From: Mariannaea sp. PMI_226
Taxonomy: Eukaryota > Ascomycota > Sordariomycetes > Hypocreales > Nectriaceae
NCBI GenBank assembly: GCA_024336345.1
Contig: JANFOG010000010.1
Location: 558,001-622,000, forward strand
Reading direction: 5' to 3'
DNA length: 64,000 bases
Below the pieces are notes generated by a model. It saw only the letters and a list, made by a program, of their open reading frames with translations, made no database searches and was not told the origin of the DNA. A program made the translations under genes and the position numbers. This document shows, in pieces, positions 11,327 to 22,533 of the stretch; position 1 is the stretch's first letter; each line of letters begins with the position of its first letter.

Positions 11327-13272
11327 ATGAGCTCCTCGGCCGATGTCAAGGCCAGAAGCCATGGCAATGATGACGATCACGTTCTTAGGCCACGACCGCG
11401 CAAACCGCAACACACACAGGTCTCTCAATTCCGTATCTCTTCGGCTAGTGATGGGGATGGTCACCTAGTCCCTGGTGATGGCATCAGCACCAGCGGCATG
11501 ACGAGGTCAATCACCCTACCGTCAATGATCCTTTTTTAAGTCAGATGCTAATAGAAGCAGTGGCCGCTCAACACCCATACCCGATAATGCCCCTCCGTCC
11601 GTCAAGTCCTTATCTTCCGTCCGCAAACAGCTCCGCGCCGAGCAACGACGTCGCATTTTCCCTACTATTGAATTCGCTTCCCGTGTCAGCCACTTCGATC
11701 CTGAAAGCGACTACCGAGACTTCCATGGCTTCTTCAACTTGTTTTGGATCGGCCTGGCCATCATGGGTATTACCTCCATGTTGCGCAATCTCAAAGATAC
11801 GGGCTACCCAATGCGATGGCAGATTTGGAGCCTCTTTACTGTTAAGCTATGGCATCTTGCTCTCGCCGACCTTCTCATGGTCGCTTCAACCGCTATCAGT
11901 TTACCTCTACATCGCGCGACCAGAGCCGCTCCCGCAGACAGTGGCATGACTTGGAGTCGTGGAGGTGTCACCTTGCAGAGCATCTTCCAGGTCGCTTGGC
12001 TGTCGCTCTGGATCGCGGTGCCGTTCCTATTCGAGTGGACATGGACCGCCCAAGTTTTTTTTCTCCTGCACACCATGGTTCTTCTCATGAAGATGCACTC
12101 TTATGCTTTTTACAATGGTCACTTGTCCGAGACAGAGAAGCGACTCCGGGCTCTCGACAACCCCACCTCGGCCTCAGATCGCCGGCCTGCATACCAGTAT
12201 CCAACCATTGATGGTCTTGGTGGCAATGGAGAAACCACTCGGTCGAGCAAGAAGCGACGCAAGAACCGAAAAAAGCAGCAGAAACGCCGGCCCGAAAGCG
12301 ACAGCAACAAAAGCAACGACGACGAAGAGATTGTTCCTCTCACTTCAATCAATGACCAGTCTGGAGCTGGCATCAGCGCCAACGCCAGCGCCAACACGAG
12401 CGGCGATGAAGTTGACACCCTGCGAGAGGACCTTGCTCGTGAGCTTACTAGTCCTATGGGGAACATCACATACCCGGCAAATCTTACTTGGGCCAACTAT
12501 GCCGACTATATCTTTTGTCCCACCCTCTGCTACGAGATCGAGTACCCCCGAACGCCATCCATCAACTGGACATCGCTGATTGCCAAGATTATTGCCACAT
12601 TTGGGTGTATTTTCCTTCTAACCATCATCTCTGAAGACTTCATCCTCCCTGTCCTGCTGGACGCTTCCACCCGCCTCGATGCCGTCCCTGCGGTGTCCTC
12701 TCTTAGCGAATCCGCCCTCATCCTCGCGGAGACAATCTCATTGCTTCTATTCCCCTTCATGATGACCTTCCTCCTGGTCTTCCTAGTAATTTTTGAATAC
12801 ATCCTCGGTGCCTTTGCAGAAATCACCTGCTTCGCTGATCGACACTTCTACTCGGACTGGTGGAACTCCACCGACTGGATGGAGTTCTCTCGCGAGTGGA
12901 ATGTCCCCGTATACAGCTTCCTCCGTCGCCACGTCTATGGTGCTTCTCGGCCTCGTGTCGGGAAGAATGGTGCCACCGTCATCACGTTTCTCATTTCCGC
13001 CGTCGGCCACGAAATTGTCATGGCTTGCATCACTAAGAAACTTCGCGGTTACGGCTTCATCTGCCAGATGCTCCAGCTACCGATTGTTGTGCTCCAACGC
13101 ACTAGATGGGTTCGTGGCCGTCGCACACTCAATAACGTGTGCTTCTGGTGCTCTATGGTTCTGGGTCTCAGCTTGGTACGTTCTTACTTTTCATTATTCT
13201 GTTTCATTCACCTTAGCCTCGTCCGCTAACTCAATAACTTCAAAGATCTGCGCTCTTTATGTGCTCCTCTAG
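11327..13272 (+). CDS. ARE2: Sterol O-acyltransferase (MBOAT family, ARE1/ARE2 type)
   Basis: Three exons. The start is ATG 11327; the second exon begins at 11541 (or 11545) and ends at 13175; a 70-nt intron with GTACGT donor and GCTAAC branch leads to a last exon 13246-13272 (ICALYVLL, TAG). The first donor is uncertain: 11419/11420 keeps phase 0 with 11541, and 11474/11475 would fit 11545. The protein is about 580 aa. It has eight or so membrane segments, the family signature FYSDWWN near HSYAFYN and PTLCYEIEYPR, and the MBOAT active-site His in AVGHEIVMAC. It esterifies ergosterol and other sterols with fatty acyl-CoA in the ER to make steryl esters for lipid droplets. A Lys/Arg-rich KKRRKNRKKQQKRR segment and an acidic linker sit in the cytosolic loop. 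Paralogue assignment (ARE1 versus ARE2) is a guess. Confidence 0.88.
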
Positions 13273-13817
13273 TGTCCAAATAGGTTGCTGGGGGTCGCAT
13301 TCTCCTTTGTAAATGGAAAACTTTTGGATTTAGTGGGATCTTGTACAATAGATAGATGGTGGGAAAGGCATATTTCCTTTTATATATATATATATACCCG
13401 TACTTACTGACAGGTAAGTCCCTGTCAATGGATATTCATTACTTTTTACTTGGCACATCATGTTATCTGTCTCTGAACTAGATGTATCAGCATTTTTTAT
13501 AGACAGCCACCGTTCTTACCACACGATCAATTGTGGCAAATAGGGAGATTTAACTCAGCCATGTAACTGTTTACAAGGAATACACTACCAACACATCACT
13601 GGCACAGACAGAAGGCATAGATTATTGTTTAATCATTCATTCCATGTTTCATTGCATCTACCCCATCATTCATTGAGCTAGAGTTACAACCCATCTTGAG
13701 ATTGGGGAATTAAAAGCGAATCCAACGATTCGCATCAAACCTGGCGGAAGACCATTGCTAAACCGAAATCCTTCAACTCCATTGACTTTTTGTATCCCGT
13801 TTATCATGCCTGGTCAT
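13273..13817. other. Intergenic: convergent 3' ends
   Basis: Between the stop codons of the sterol acyltransferase and HSP90. AT-rich, with a (TA)8 run at 13381-13396. It should hold both 3' UTRs; no gene is seen. Confidence 0.6.
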
Positions 13818-15975
13818 TTAGTCAACCTCCTCCATGTTGCTGTCACCAGCGGGGACAGCAGGGGCATCAGCAGCCTCCTCAACAGGAGCGGCATCATCCT
13901 CCTCAATGTTGAGGCCGAGCTGGACGAGCTTGTGAATGCGCTCAGCAAAGCCAGCAGGCTCATCAATAGTGAAGCCAGAGACAAGGAGAGAGGTCTCGAA
14001 GAGAAGCTGGACGATGGACTTGACAGTACGGTCGTTCTCACCATCGGCCTCAACCTTCTTCTTGAGCTCCTGGACGATGGTGCTCTTGGGGGAGATCTCA
14101 AAGGTCTTCTTGGAAGACATGTAGCTGGACATGGAGGTGTCACGGAGGGCCTGGGCCTTCATGATACGCTCCATGTTAGCAGACCAACCGAACTGACCAG
14201 TTCGGATGGCGCAAGGGGAGGTGCCAAGCTTGTGGGAAACAACGACCTTCTCGACCTTGTCGCCAAGAACGTTCTTCAGGGACTTGGCAAGAGCCTCGTA
14301 CTCCTTCTCCTCAGCCTCACGGGCCTTCTTCTCCTCCTCAGACTCCTCGAGCTCGAAGTCCTTGGTGATGTCGACAAGCTTCTTGCCCTCGAACTCCTTG
14401 AGCTGAGTCATGGCGTACTCATCAATGGGGTCGACAAGGAACAGAACCTCGAAGCCCTTCTCCTTAAGAGTGTCAAGGAAGGGAGACTTGGAGACGGCCT
14501 TGATGGACTCGCCAGTGATGTAGTACATGTTGTTCTGGTGCTCGGGCATGCGAGTGACGTAGTCGGAGAGAGAGGTGAGCTCATCGCCAGACTTGGTAGA
14601 GTTGAAGCGGAGGAGCTTGGCGAGGATGCCACGGTTCTGGGAGTCCTCGTGGATTCCGAGCTTGAGGTTCTTGGAGAAGGCGCTGTAGAACTTGTCGAAC
14701 TGCTCCTTGTCCTCAGCGATCTCCTGGAAGAGTTCGAGGGACTTCTTGACAATGTTCTTCTTGATGACCTTCATGATCTTGTTCTGCTGGAGGGTCTCAC
14801 GAGACAGGTTGAGGGGAAGATCCTCAGAGTCGACAACACCCTTGACAAAGCCGAGCCACTCGGGAATGAGATCGGTGGCATCATCAGTGATGAAGACACG
14901 GCGGACATAGAGCTTGATGTTGTTCTTGGTCTTCTTGGTCTCAAAGAGATCGAAGGGAGCGCGCTTGGGAACGAAGAGGATGGCACGGAACTCGAGCTGA
15001 CCCTCAACAGAGAAGTGCTTGACGGCAAGGTGGTCCTCCCAGTCGTTGGAGAGGGACTTGTAGAAGGAAGCATACTCCTCCTGGGTGATGTCCTGGGGGT
15101 TGCGAGTCCAGATGGGCTTCTGCTTGTTGAGCTCCTCCTCCTCGATCTTGGTCTCCTTAATGGTCTTGGTCTTGGGCTTCTTCTCAGCCTCCTCGTCATC
15201 CTCGACCTCCTCGATTCTGGGCTTCTTGTCGTCAGCCTCCTCGGTCACCTCCTCGGCATCCTCATCGGGGACCTCCTTCTCAGTCTCCTTCTCGACGTGG
15301 AGGTAGATGGGGTAGGAGATGAACTCGGAGTGCTTCTTGATGACCTCCTTGATCTTAGACTCGTTCAGGTACTCAGTCTGCTCCTCCTTGAGGTGGAGGA
15401 TGATAGAGGTACCACGGCCGAGCTGCTCACCCTCGGTGTCGGCGGTAATGGAGAAAGTACCACCAGCGGAGGACTCCCAGACGTACTGCTCGTCATCGTT
15501 GTGCTTGGAGATGACGCGGACCTGGTCGGCGACGAGGTAGGCAGAGTAGAAACCGACACCGAACTGACCAATCATGGAAACATCAGCGCCAGCAGTGAGA
15601 GCCTCCATGAACTGCTTGGTGCCGGAGCGGGCAATGGTACCAAGGTTGTTGACAAGGTCCTGCGCAGTACAGTTAGCTTAGGGTCATATGCGCAACAGGT
15701 TTAGTGTGACAACTTACAGCCTTGGTCATACCAATACCAGAATCCCGGATGGTCAGGGTCTTGTTGACCTTGTCGGGAATGATATCGATTCGGAGATCCT
15801 TGCCAGAGTCGAGCTGGCTAGGGTCCGAAAGGGACTTGTATCGGATCTTGTCGAGCGCATCGGAGGCGTTCGAGACGAGTTCTCGGAGGAAAATCTCCTT
15901 GTTGGAGTAGACAGTGTTGATAATGAGGGAGAGAAGCTGAGAAATCTCAGCCTGGAACTCGAAGGTCTCAGACAT
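13818..15975 (-). CDS. HSP82: HSP90 molecular chaperone
   Basis: Two exons: 15975-15718 and 15659-13818, with a 58-nt intron (GTAAGT...GCAG) between GIGMTKA and DLVNNLG; total 699 aa, normal for cytosolic HSP90. The GHKL ATPase domain starts at residue 1 ([11 protein letters not shown], the catalytic Glu in [35 protein letters not shown]). A Glu/Lys charged linker covers about residues 210-260; the middle domain carries the catalytic-loop Arg ([12 protein letters not shown]) and the C-terminus ends in MEEVD, the TPR co-chaperone docking motif. It folds kinases, hormone-type receptors and other clients in the cytosol with ATP. Strong codon bias (GAG, AAG, CTC) marks it as highly expressed and produces a long meaningless open frame on the opposite strand. 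Confidence 0.98.
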
Positions 15976-18219
15976 GATGGGCGGGTATCAAAAGAAAATC
16001 GTGACTGGGAAAAAGTTAGAGATCGAGTTGAAGTTTGGAGCATGTGGAGGGGTTTTAAGCGGGAACGCGATGGTGGGGTTTGATGGAGGGGTATCGGTCG
16101 TGGAAAGGCAAAGAAGGAAGTGGAAGCATGGGCTGAAGCTCAACACCCGCTCAAACAAAGGATTGAAACCCAAGTAGGTTAAACTGGATGGATGAAGCGA
16201 ACTGGCAATAGAACCAAAGAAAAAAAAGTAAAAAAGAAAAAGAAAAAGATGCAATCTGCCTAGGCAAGTGTAGTAGCCCAAACAGCGGGGTGATTTCGTA
16301 CCTTGAGATGATCGTAACAAGAGAAAGGAAATTAACAAGAGAAGAGTGACTCCTTGGAGGAAGAGGTGTCTTGTTCTCGAGTTGAGAGGAGGATGATATG
16401 AGAAGAGAAGAAAGAAAAAAAGGCGGCGAAGCTGGTGGTGAAGTAGAAAAAGGGCCGGCAGCTGGCGGGCGAACAATGGCGGGCAGGCTGGACTGGGCCC
16501 CTCCTTCCCTCTCTCTCCCCCCCTTGTATGAGGCTTCCATGGGATTCTACGACCAGAGAGACCGCCCACCACCTCCCACCTTTCCTTACGCCTCAGCTGC
16601 CACAACCCAGGCAACCAAGTTGCTAGGGGGAGCCCAGAGCCAGCCAGCCAGCCAGCCCGGCCGCCTACCCGTCAGTTAGGTCAGGGAGGTGAGTACGGAC
16701 GGCCAAAGGTACCTGTCCCAGCGGCGACTGAGGTACCTACACGTTCAGGGCCTGAGGTACCTCACAGGATACCACTCCAGGGTGCCAAACACATGCACCG
16801 CCGCCGCATACATGGATGGAGACACGCACACAGGTGCTGCCCCACCGATTGGACGGATCTTGCTAGAGGGTTCTACGGGGTCAGAGCGTGTGAAGTAACA
16901 TTCTCAAGCAATCATGGAAGCTCATACAGGTAGACCTTCTGTACCTTTGAATGCATACAAGCAGTTGAGATGAAATCAAAGATGCTCTTGGAGCCAAGGA
17001 AACAAACCCCCAATGATTCCGCTTTCTGTTTTTATTCATTCTTAAAAAATCTGATGCTTGTACCTTACTCGTACACAGAGGTTGGAGGCAAAACATGCCA
17101 ATTCTCTTCTAGTCTGTTCCATGATTCTACCCCAACTGAGACCAGTCAGGTACATGCTCCTTCGTACCAACCAGGTACTGCGACGTTCCCCGCCTACTCC
17201 AGCCGTGGTGGCGGTCGAATCTTCTAGCCTGTCCATTTTGTGTCAAATACTGCCATTGGGGGCGGCCAGACCGACTGCAGTTTGCCTAGGTGCACTTCTG
17301 CCTTCAACGCATCCCAGTGTATTACCGTATTCCTACATGAACGCTTATGTAGGGTGAATATTGGACATGTTTTCATCCGTACGTGGTCGTGGGCTGCATC
17401 CAGTCGGGGCGAGGCGTCTGTGCATTTAGCAAGGCTGTGTGGGAACAGTAACTTTCTGAGTACGTCGGGTACTCTCCAGCCCTATGGAAAAAGTACCTGT
17501 CTGGCCTCAGAGCCGACTCGACCTATACTTGCCTAACGTACATGAGGCGACACAGTTGGAGGGATCGCTAGTACAATACGCCTAGGCTGACCAAAAAAGT
17601 TCACTTACCAGTTTCCAGTCTCAACTGTAGTCCATATGAGCCTTCCTTCACTGAGCCCCTGACTTCCTGTCCAAACATGGACATGTTTCAGTCTCCTATT
17701 ATCTCACTCAACTCGTAATCTCACGGCGTACAATAGGTCTCGGCTCACCAAGTCTGTACCGTCCTCAATCCTTATTAACTTAGCAGGTAGTAGATGGAAT
17801 TGCCGTGCCCAGCTAACTAACCGATCATCTCAACACCTTACCAACAAGACAGAGATGGCTTTTTGCGCAAGCACAAAGACATTGGGCTTCCAGGCGCCTT
17901 GATTGACTTTAACCACTGTATCTATTGTCACCACGTGTTTATAGCCGCTGGCCTGAGCATCATCCAAAATAAATTCAACCAGTATTACTTATGGGGTCTC
18001 ATGTCATAAATCTAGGTAATATGAATGGTTCCTCCAAAATTCACTATACCTCGAACCATATACTTTCTCCAACTCACCCACCTGCCCCCATAGATGCCTT
18101 TGAGAACACAGTTTATACCGAATGATTGTACAATTCCTTCTATGGTCGAGATTTCTATGTTATACTATTATACAAAATGGTGTCAGGTCTAAAACCCCCC
18201 ATAATCTGGTAGAAGGCGC
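15976..18219. other. Intergenic: HSP90 upstream region
   Basis: 2.2 kb upstream of HSP90 and downstream of the flavin reductase. It holds a C/T-rich leader region on the HSP90 strand, a CAGC/CCAG microsatellite (about 16640-16660) and three evenly spaced AGGTACCT palindromes. I looked for a convincing heat-shock element (alternating TTC/GAA) and did not find a perfect one by eye. The right half (16.9-18.2 kb) is AT-rich with no supported gene. Confidence 0.5.
16707..16762. repeat. Three AGGTACCT palindromes at exact 24-bp spacing
   Basis: AGGTACCT starts at 16707, 16731 and 16755. The bases between differ except for a CTG before the second and third copies, so this is either a decayed 24-bp tandem repeat or a spaced set of binding sites about 730-790 bp upstream of the HSP90 start. 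Confidence 0.85.
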
Positions 18220-18984
18220 TTATTCATGCTCTAATACTTCACCCACCTTCCGATACCGTCTATCACCATACACCAGTCCAAACCCTTTTTCTCCCGATAC
18301 TGGAATCATTTCTACCACCTCCCCAATCACGATAACATGATCTCTCACTCGTACGAGTCCTCCTTCTGCCGTATCCGCCAGAACCCTGCACTTTAACGCA
18401 AACATGACGCCCTCGCTTTTCAATACTGGGGAACTACCACCTTCGTCACAGGTACCCTCAAACCCGTCCAGGACATGCCCCGCCAGATTCCCTCGTGTGA
18501 AATGCGATGCCACCGATGCTCCTGCGGCATCTCCAGCTAAAATGTGTATCGTGAACGCTTCGCTTGCGCGAATTGCGTCAAGTGTTCGACTCGGTGTCGC
18601 AATATTGAACGTGATCAGCGGCGTCGGCGAGAGCGTCAAAGAGGTGAAGGATGACATTGTCATGGCTCGTGTGCCGCCTGTGGGACCAGGTTGACGAGAT
18701 GTACACACAACGACTGAGTGCGGGAGAAGTCGCATAATCGAGCGTAGTTGTTCCGGCAGAGGTTCTAAAGTTGTTGGATGGGAAGTAGGAGGCTTCGCTG
18801 GGGAGGTGTGCCATGATTGTGGGATGGATGAGGTGTGAATCTTTCGAGGAATGGGTGCTGAGAATCAGTTAGACGTGTGGTTCCAAAGGAAGAAAGGATA
18901 TATCAGCTTACATAAAGTGTGGTGTTTCCTCTGCAGCAACGGCCTAGCTGCCCTACCTCGTATGCGTCCACATCCCTCACACAT
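18220..18984 (-). CDS. Flavin reductase-like (FMN-binding split barrel) protein, probably mitochondrial
   Basis: Two exons: 18984-18912 and 18857-18220, with a 54-nt intron (GTAAGC, branch CTAAC, CTCAG); 711 nt gives 236 aa. The core domain runs from EPLPEQLRSIMRLLPHSVVV to the end and has the features of the flavin-reductase split barrel (TMSSFTSLTLSPTPLITFNI, then ALRASEAFTIHIL-like segment), which binds FMN and passes electrons from NAD(P)H. The first exon from MCEGCGR encodes an Arg-rich, acid-free leader ending near RKIHTSS, a good mitochondrial presequence with a plausible cleavage site. An upstream in-frame ATG at 19122 would add 46 residues; I prefer 18984 for its AAAA context and the better leader. 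The divergent neighbour encodes a mitoribosomal protein, so the pair may share a mitochondrial programme. Confidence 0.8.
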
Positions 18985-19460
18985 TTTTACCTTTGGGTGG
19001 CCATGCTGCGCTGTATTTGCGGAGGTGACTCTTGTTTCCCGCTTGCAGCCCTCCACCAAGCTCCGAACCCCATTGCGCAATACCCCGGAGCTCTTCATAC
19101 GGCGCGAGCTTACTATCGCCAATTCCTATGAATTAATATTAGCCAGTTCAATCGCATAAATATATCATTGCCACGACATACCTGCAGAAATGGCCCAGAA
19201 CGATGCAGCTTGGCCATCGCTATCATGGTGGGAATGTTGGGAGGTTTGTCTCTTATCGATAAGGATAGAGCAAATCCAAGCACCCACTCAAACCACTCCC
19301 AGATCCAATGGAGCCGCCCCAAATTTTACCCGAACGTCCTTGGTCAGTTGCAATATCACGTCGTCGACAAGCTCAACCACCACTCTGGGCGTGAGACCAA
19401 TTGCGTACCTCTCACTCTCAAACCACAAAGACTGATCGAGAAGACCTATCAATCGCCGCC
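18985..19460. promoter_or_regulatory. Divergent promoter between flavin reductase and bL31m
   Basis: 476 bp between the two start codons, so both promoters and leaders must be here. No TATA box is obvious. If the flavin reductase starts at 19122 instead, the spacer shrinks to 338 bp. Confidence 0.5.
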
Positions 19461-19931
19461 ATGGCGAACCTCCGCACCCTCCCCGTGGCTCTCACGCCCA
19501 CTCGGACGACAACCTCCCTCCTCTCCTCCAAGACTTCCACCCTCTCCCGCGCGCAAGTTCGTAACGCAACCTTCATTGCTCGACCTCGCCGTCCCTATAC
19601 CTTTACTCAACTCGTCACCCTCTCCGACGGCTCCTCCTACACCATGCGCACCACCTCACCACTCCCTATCTACCGTGCCGCCAAGGATACCCGAAACACA
19701 CTCTTGTGGCAGCCCAGCGAAAAGTCTCTCAAGAATGTCGAGCTGGACGAGGCAGGAAAATTGGCGGCTTTCCGAGAAAGATTCGGACGTGCATATGACT
19801 CTGGTACTACAGAGGAGGGAGCTTCAGCAGACGATGGATATGCGGACCTGATTACTGGATATGCACCGACTCAAGATGCTGCTTCTCTGAAAGACTCTGG
19901 TCCCAAGAAGCAGGCTAAGAAGAGAAAGTAA
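19461..19931 (+). CDS. MRPL36: Mitochondrial large-subunit ribosomal protein bL31m (MRPL36)
   Basis: Single exon, 156 aa, start at ATG 19461 in a strong context (GCCGCCATGG); an upstream in-frame extension to 19401 does not begin with ATG. Residues 1-40 are Arg/Thr/Ser-rich without acids, a mitochondrial presequence (TLSRAQVRNATFIARP). The L31 core follows with RPYTFTQLVTLSDGSSY and TTSPLPIYRAAKDTRNTLLW, then a Glu-rich linker and a Lys-rich tail (KKQAKKRK). It is part of the central protuberance of the mitoribosome and helps bridge to the small subunit. Bacterial-type zinc Cys residues are absent, as usual in the mitochondrial form. It is convergent with VPS5 (213-bp gap). Confidence 0.88.
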   Translation: MANLRTLPVALTPTRTTTSLLSSKTSTLSRAQVRNATFIARPRRPYTFTQLVTLSDGSSYTMRTTSPLPIYRAAKDTRNTLLWQPSEKSLKNVELDEAGKLAAFRERFGRAYDSGTTEEGASADDGYADLITGYAPTQDAASLKDSGPKKQAKKRK

Positions 19932-20144
19932 ACGATTAATGGAGTTATTAAAGCGACATTTACCATCTGAAAACTACTACACGGCAAGGATTGGGAGATT
20001 ATGAATATGGGTAGTCAATATGTACAACAGTTAAGGCCTTGAGGCTTGTATGATATAAACGTGTCTCCGGACGGACTTGGTCCTCAATTCGGACTCTCAT
20101 ATTCTCCTGCGCTACAAAACTGGGGGGGAATCGTGACTTCATCT

Positions 20145-21897
20145 TTAGTCCGAATCGTCATTAATAGTGGCCCGGGCACGATCAATAGCAGTGTCACCAG
20201 CGGGCTTGGACTGCTGGATAACAGGAGGGCGATAGAAGGCAGTCTCGTCATCTTCAGCATCCAACTGCATCAGGAATGTCTCCCACTTCTCAATGAGCTG
20301 TAATTGTTAGCATGTTTGAATCTCAAGTTCAAGGTGAGCGGGCTTACCTCTTTCTGTGCCTCAACAGCACTCTCCAAGAACGTCTCAACACCGCTCTTGA
20401 AGTCCTCCACCTTTTCCTTCTCAAACCGGTCCAACTCGCTGCGAAGCAATCTGCCCATGTCTTCAAAAAGCAATCTAGCCTGATGAACCTTGCGCTCTGC
20501 CTCGCTAACCTCAGCGCCTACCTGATTCAGGCGATCTTGTTGACTCTTGCCCTGTCGGAGCAACTTATCCTGTGAAGCCTTCTTCTTTTGCATTTCCGAC
20601 TCCGCTGAGTGCCATGAGTAGAATGCTCTTTGCCGTTGGCCAAATGCTTGCTTAACGGAGCCAATAAGACGAATGTACTCTTCGATAATGATACCAAAAG
20701 TCAAAACATCTTGTTGAGCTTGGCGGTCGTAGACATCCTTGATGGTAAGCTGCAGCTCGGAGAGGGCATCGAGGGGTCCTGAGAGGGAGGGAGACAGTTC
20801 AACTGTTGAGAGCGCATGAAGAGACGCAGAAAAGTCGCCAGCAGCTTCGGCCATCATTTTGCGTTGACCGACCATAGTCTCCATAGCCTTTAGTAGGGAC
20901 TTGAGTTGGTTCTCAAGGGCGTCGAGGTAGACCTTGCGCTCATGGAACCAATCGTCCTGCTCTACAAACTTGCTTCCACCACCAACATTGATGCCCCAGG
21001 ATCCAAGCATACCCTTGCTCTCGCTAGGGAGAGGATCCTTTCTCTCCTTATGCTTCACATCGACATTGAAAGCTTCGCTCTCGAGAAATAGCTTCAGGTC
21101 AGAATCGTGTTGGAGAGTGGAGTGGATGGCAATCTTGTTGAGCATCTTCTCAAGAGCAGCTCTGCGACTCTCAACAAAGTTACTGTCGAACCGACCGACG
21201 GCTTGCTTCTCTGGGGGGGGAGGTACGACGATTCCGGGGTTGTTGCTGTGAAGAGTGTTGTAAAGCCAGAGAAAGTCCCGATACCGACGCTTTACTTCAA
21301 ACTCAGGCTGCTTGTAACCCTTGGAGGTGGTCTAGAGAGTTAGCTGCGCCGCTAATTAGGAAGTAGGAGACTCACCTTGGTTCGCACAGAGTAAACGATA
21401 TGAGAGCTGGTTAGATCGCCAACCTTGTGAGGGTCTCCAACTGAAATATGGAAGGTAGGTTTAGCTGCCTCCTCAATACTGACGCTAGGGTGGCTGCTCG
21501 CCCTGACACTGCTTGGCGTCGCGGGATCAACAGGAGGCGGTGGGCGAGGTCCTCGACCAGCCTCCATATCATCATCTTCGATGCGATGAGGATCTGCCGG
21601 TCGTCGAGGTTGCTGCTGAGGTCGGGGCATGGTGGTACGAATCACCATCTGCTCCTTTTGAGGGGGAACTGGAGGAGCATCGGAAGCGGGGGCGGCGTCA
21701 TCAGAGACAGCGCCAAGAGGACCAAGAGGATCATCAACAGCTTCAAGGCGAGTTGGTTGAGCGACGATGCGGCGAGGACCACGCGACGGCCGAGGGGCAG
21801 ACGAGGCCGCGGGAGTGGCGGAGGTGGACTGCGCGGCTGCAGCTTCGGGCTGGGAAGTCGGCTGGGACTCTGCCCAGGGTGATTCTTCAACGTCCAT
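20145..21897 (-). CDS. VPS5: VPS5/SNX1-type sorting nexin (retromer PX-BAR subunit)
   Basis: Three exons: 21897-21376, 21331-20348, 20297-20145, with introns of 44 and 50 nt; 1659 nt gives 552 aa. The start is MDVEESPWAES (ATG 21897). Residues 1-145 are disordered, rich in Pro, Ala, Gln and Arg. The PX domain begins near PTFHISVGDP and contains RRYRDFLWLY, whose Arg-Tyr-Arg core binds phosphatidylinositol 3-phosphate, and the proline loop IVVPPPPEK. The rest is the helical VPS5 BAR domain that dimerises and senses curved endosomal membrane. With Vps17, Vps26, Vps29 and Vps35 it recycles receptors from endosomes to the Golgi. The third exon encodes LIEKWETFLMQLD and an acidic end. Yeast Vps5 is longer (675 aa) because of its N-terminus. 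Confidence 0.92.
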
Positions 21898-22533
21898 GGC
21901 AGTGACGACGAAATGAGCAAGCTGAAGCTGTTCTAGAGCTCTGCCCAACGACAGATGCGCAATTGACGAGTGGTGAGAGGTGATGGGATGAAGGCCAATG
22001 TACAAAGTACCTCTCTAGAGCTACAGGTCGAAATGGGCGGGAACTTGGGGGCCTGGGAACGGAATGTGGATAAGGCAGCACTGAGAGGTAGAACGTCAGT
22101 GGTGGCCCCACTATCTACAGGCGGGCATTTTTGGGGTGTACGCATACGCATACGCAGGATGGTACGTCGGTGTTCCGCTTCGATCTTGCTAGGTACCCAT
22201 CCAGCGGTACCTACCATAAGTAGATGTTGGTACGAGAGAAAGCAATTATCGTATTACGTGGAAAGGACAGGACTTGGTCTTAGCACAAGTAGTAATGCAG
22301 AATAGAATTAACGACTTTTCTTTGCGTTTAGAGATATTCTTCAAGCACTGCTTTTCAACATTAATGTACATATTGGTAAGTTGCTTCACTAAATTCAGAC
22401 ATCCCGCCAATCCTGTCCTCAACTCCTGACACCGCCGCAATTTGTTGGATTTAGAGCATCACTGTCTTCTGTGTCGCTTTCGTCCCCGCGATTTGCCTGG
22501 AACCTGTCCTATTATGCTGTTCGCGTAAGCTTC
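21898..22533. other. Intergenic: VPS5 promoter and TAF5 3' flank
   Basis: 636 bp. It holds two GGTACC-containing motifs (22191-22197 and 22206-22211) and a CGCATACGCATACG repeat at about 22141. No gene is seen. Confidence 0.55.

Noticed and set aside
13755..15704. 649-codon open frame on the plus strand opposite HSP90
   Set aside because: It is Leu/Gly/Val/Asp-repetitive, the mirror of the GAG/AAG-biased HSP90 codons, and has no domain. The HSP90 reading is certain.
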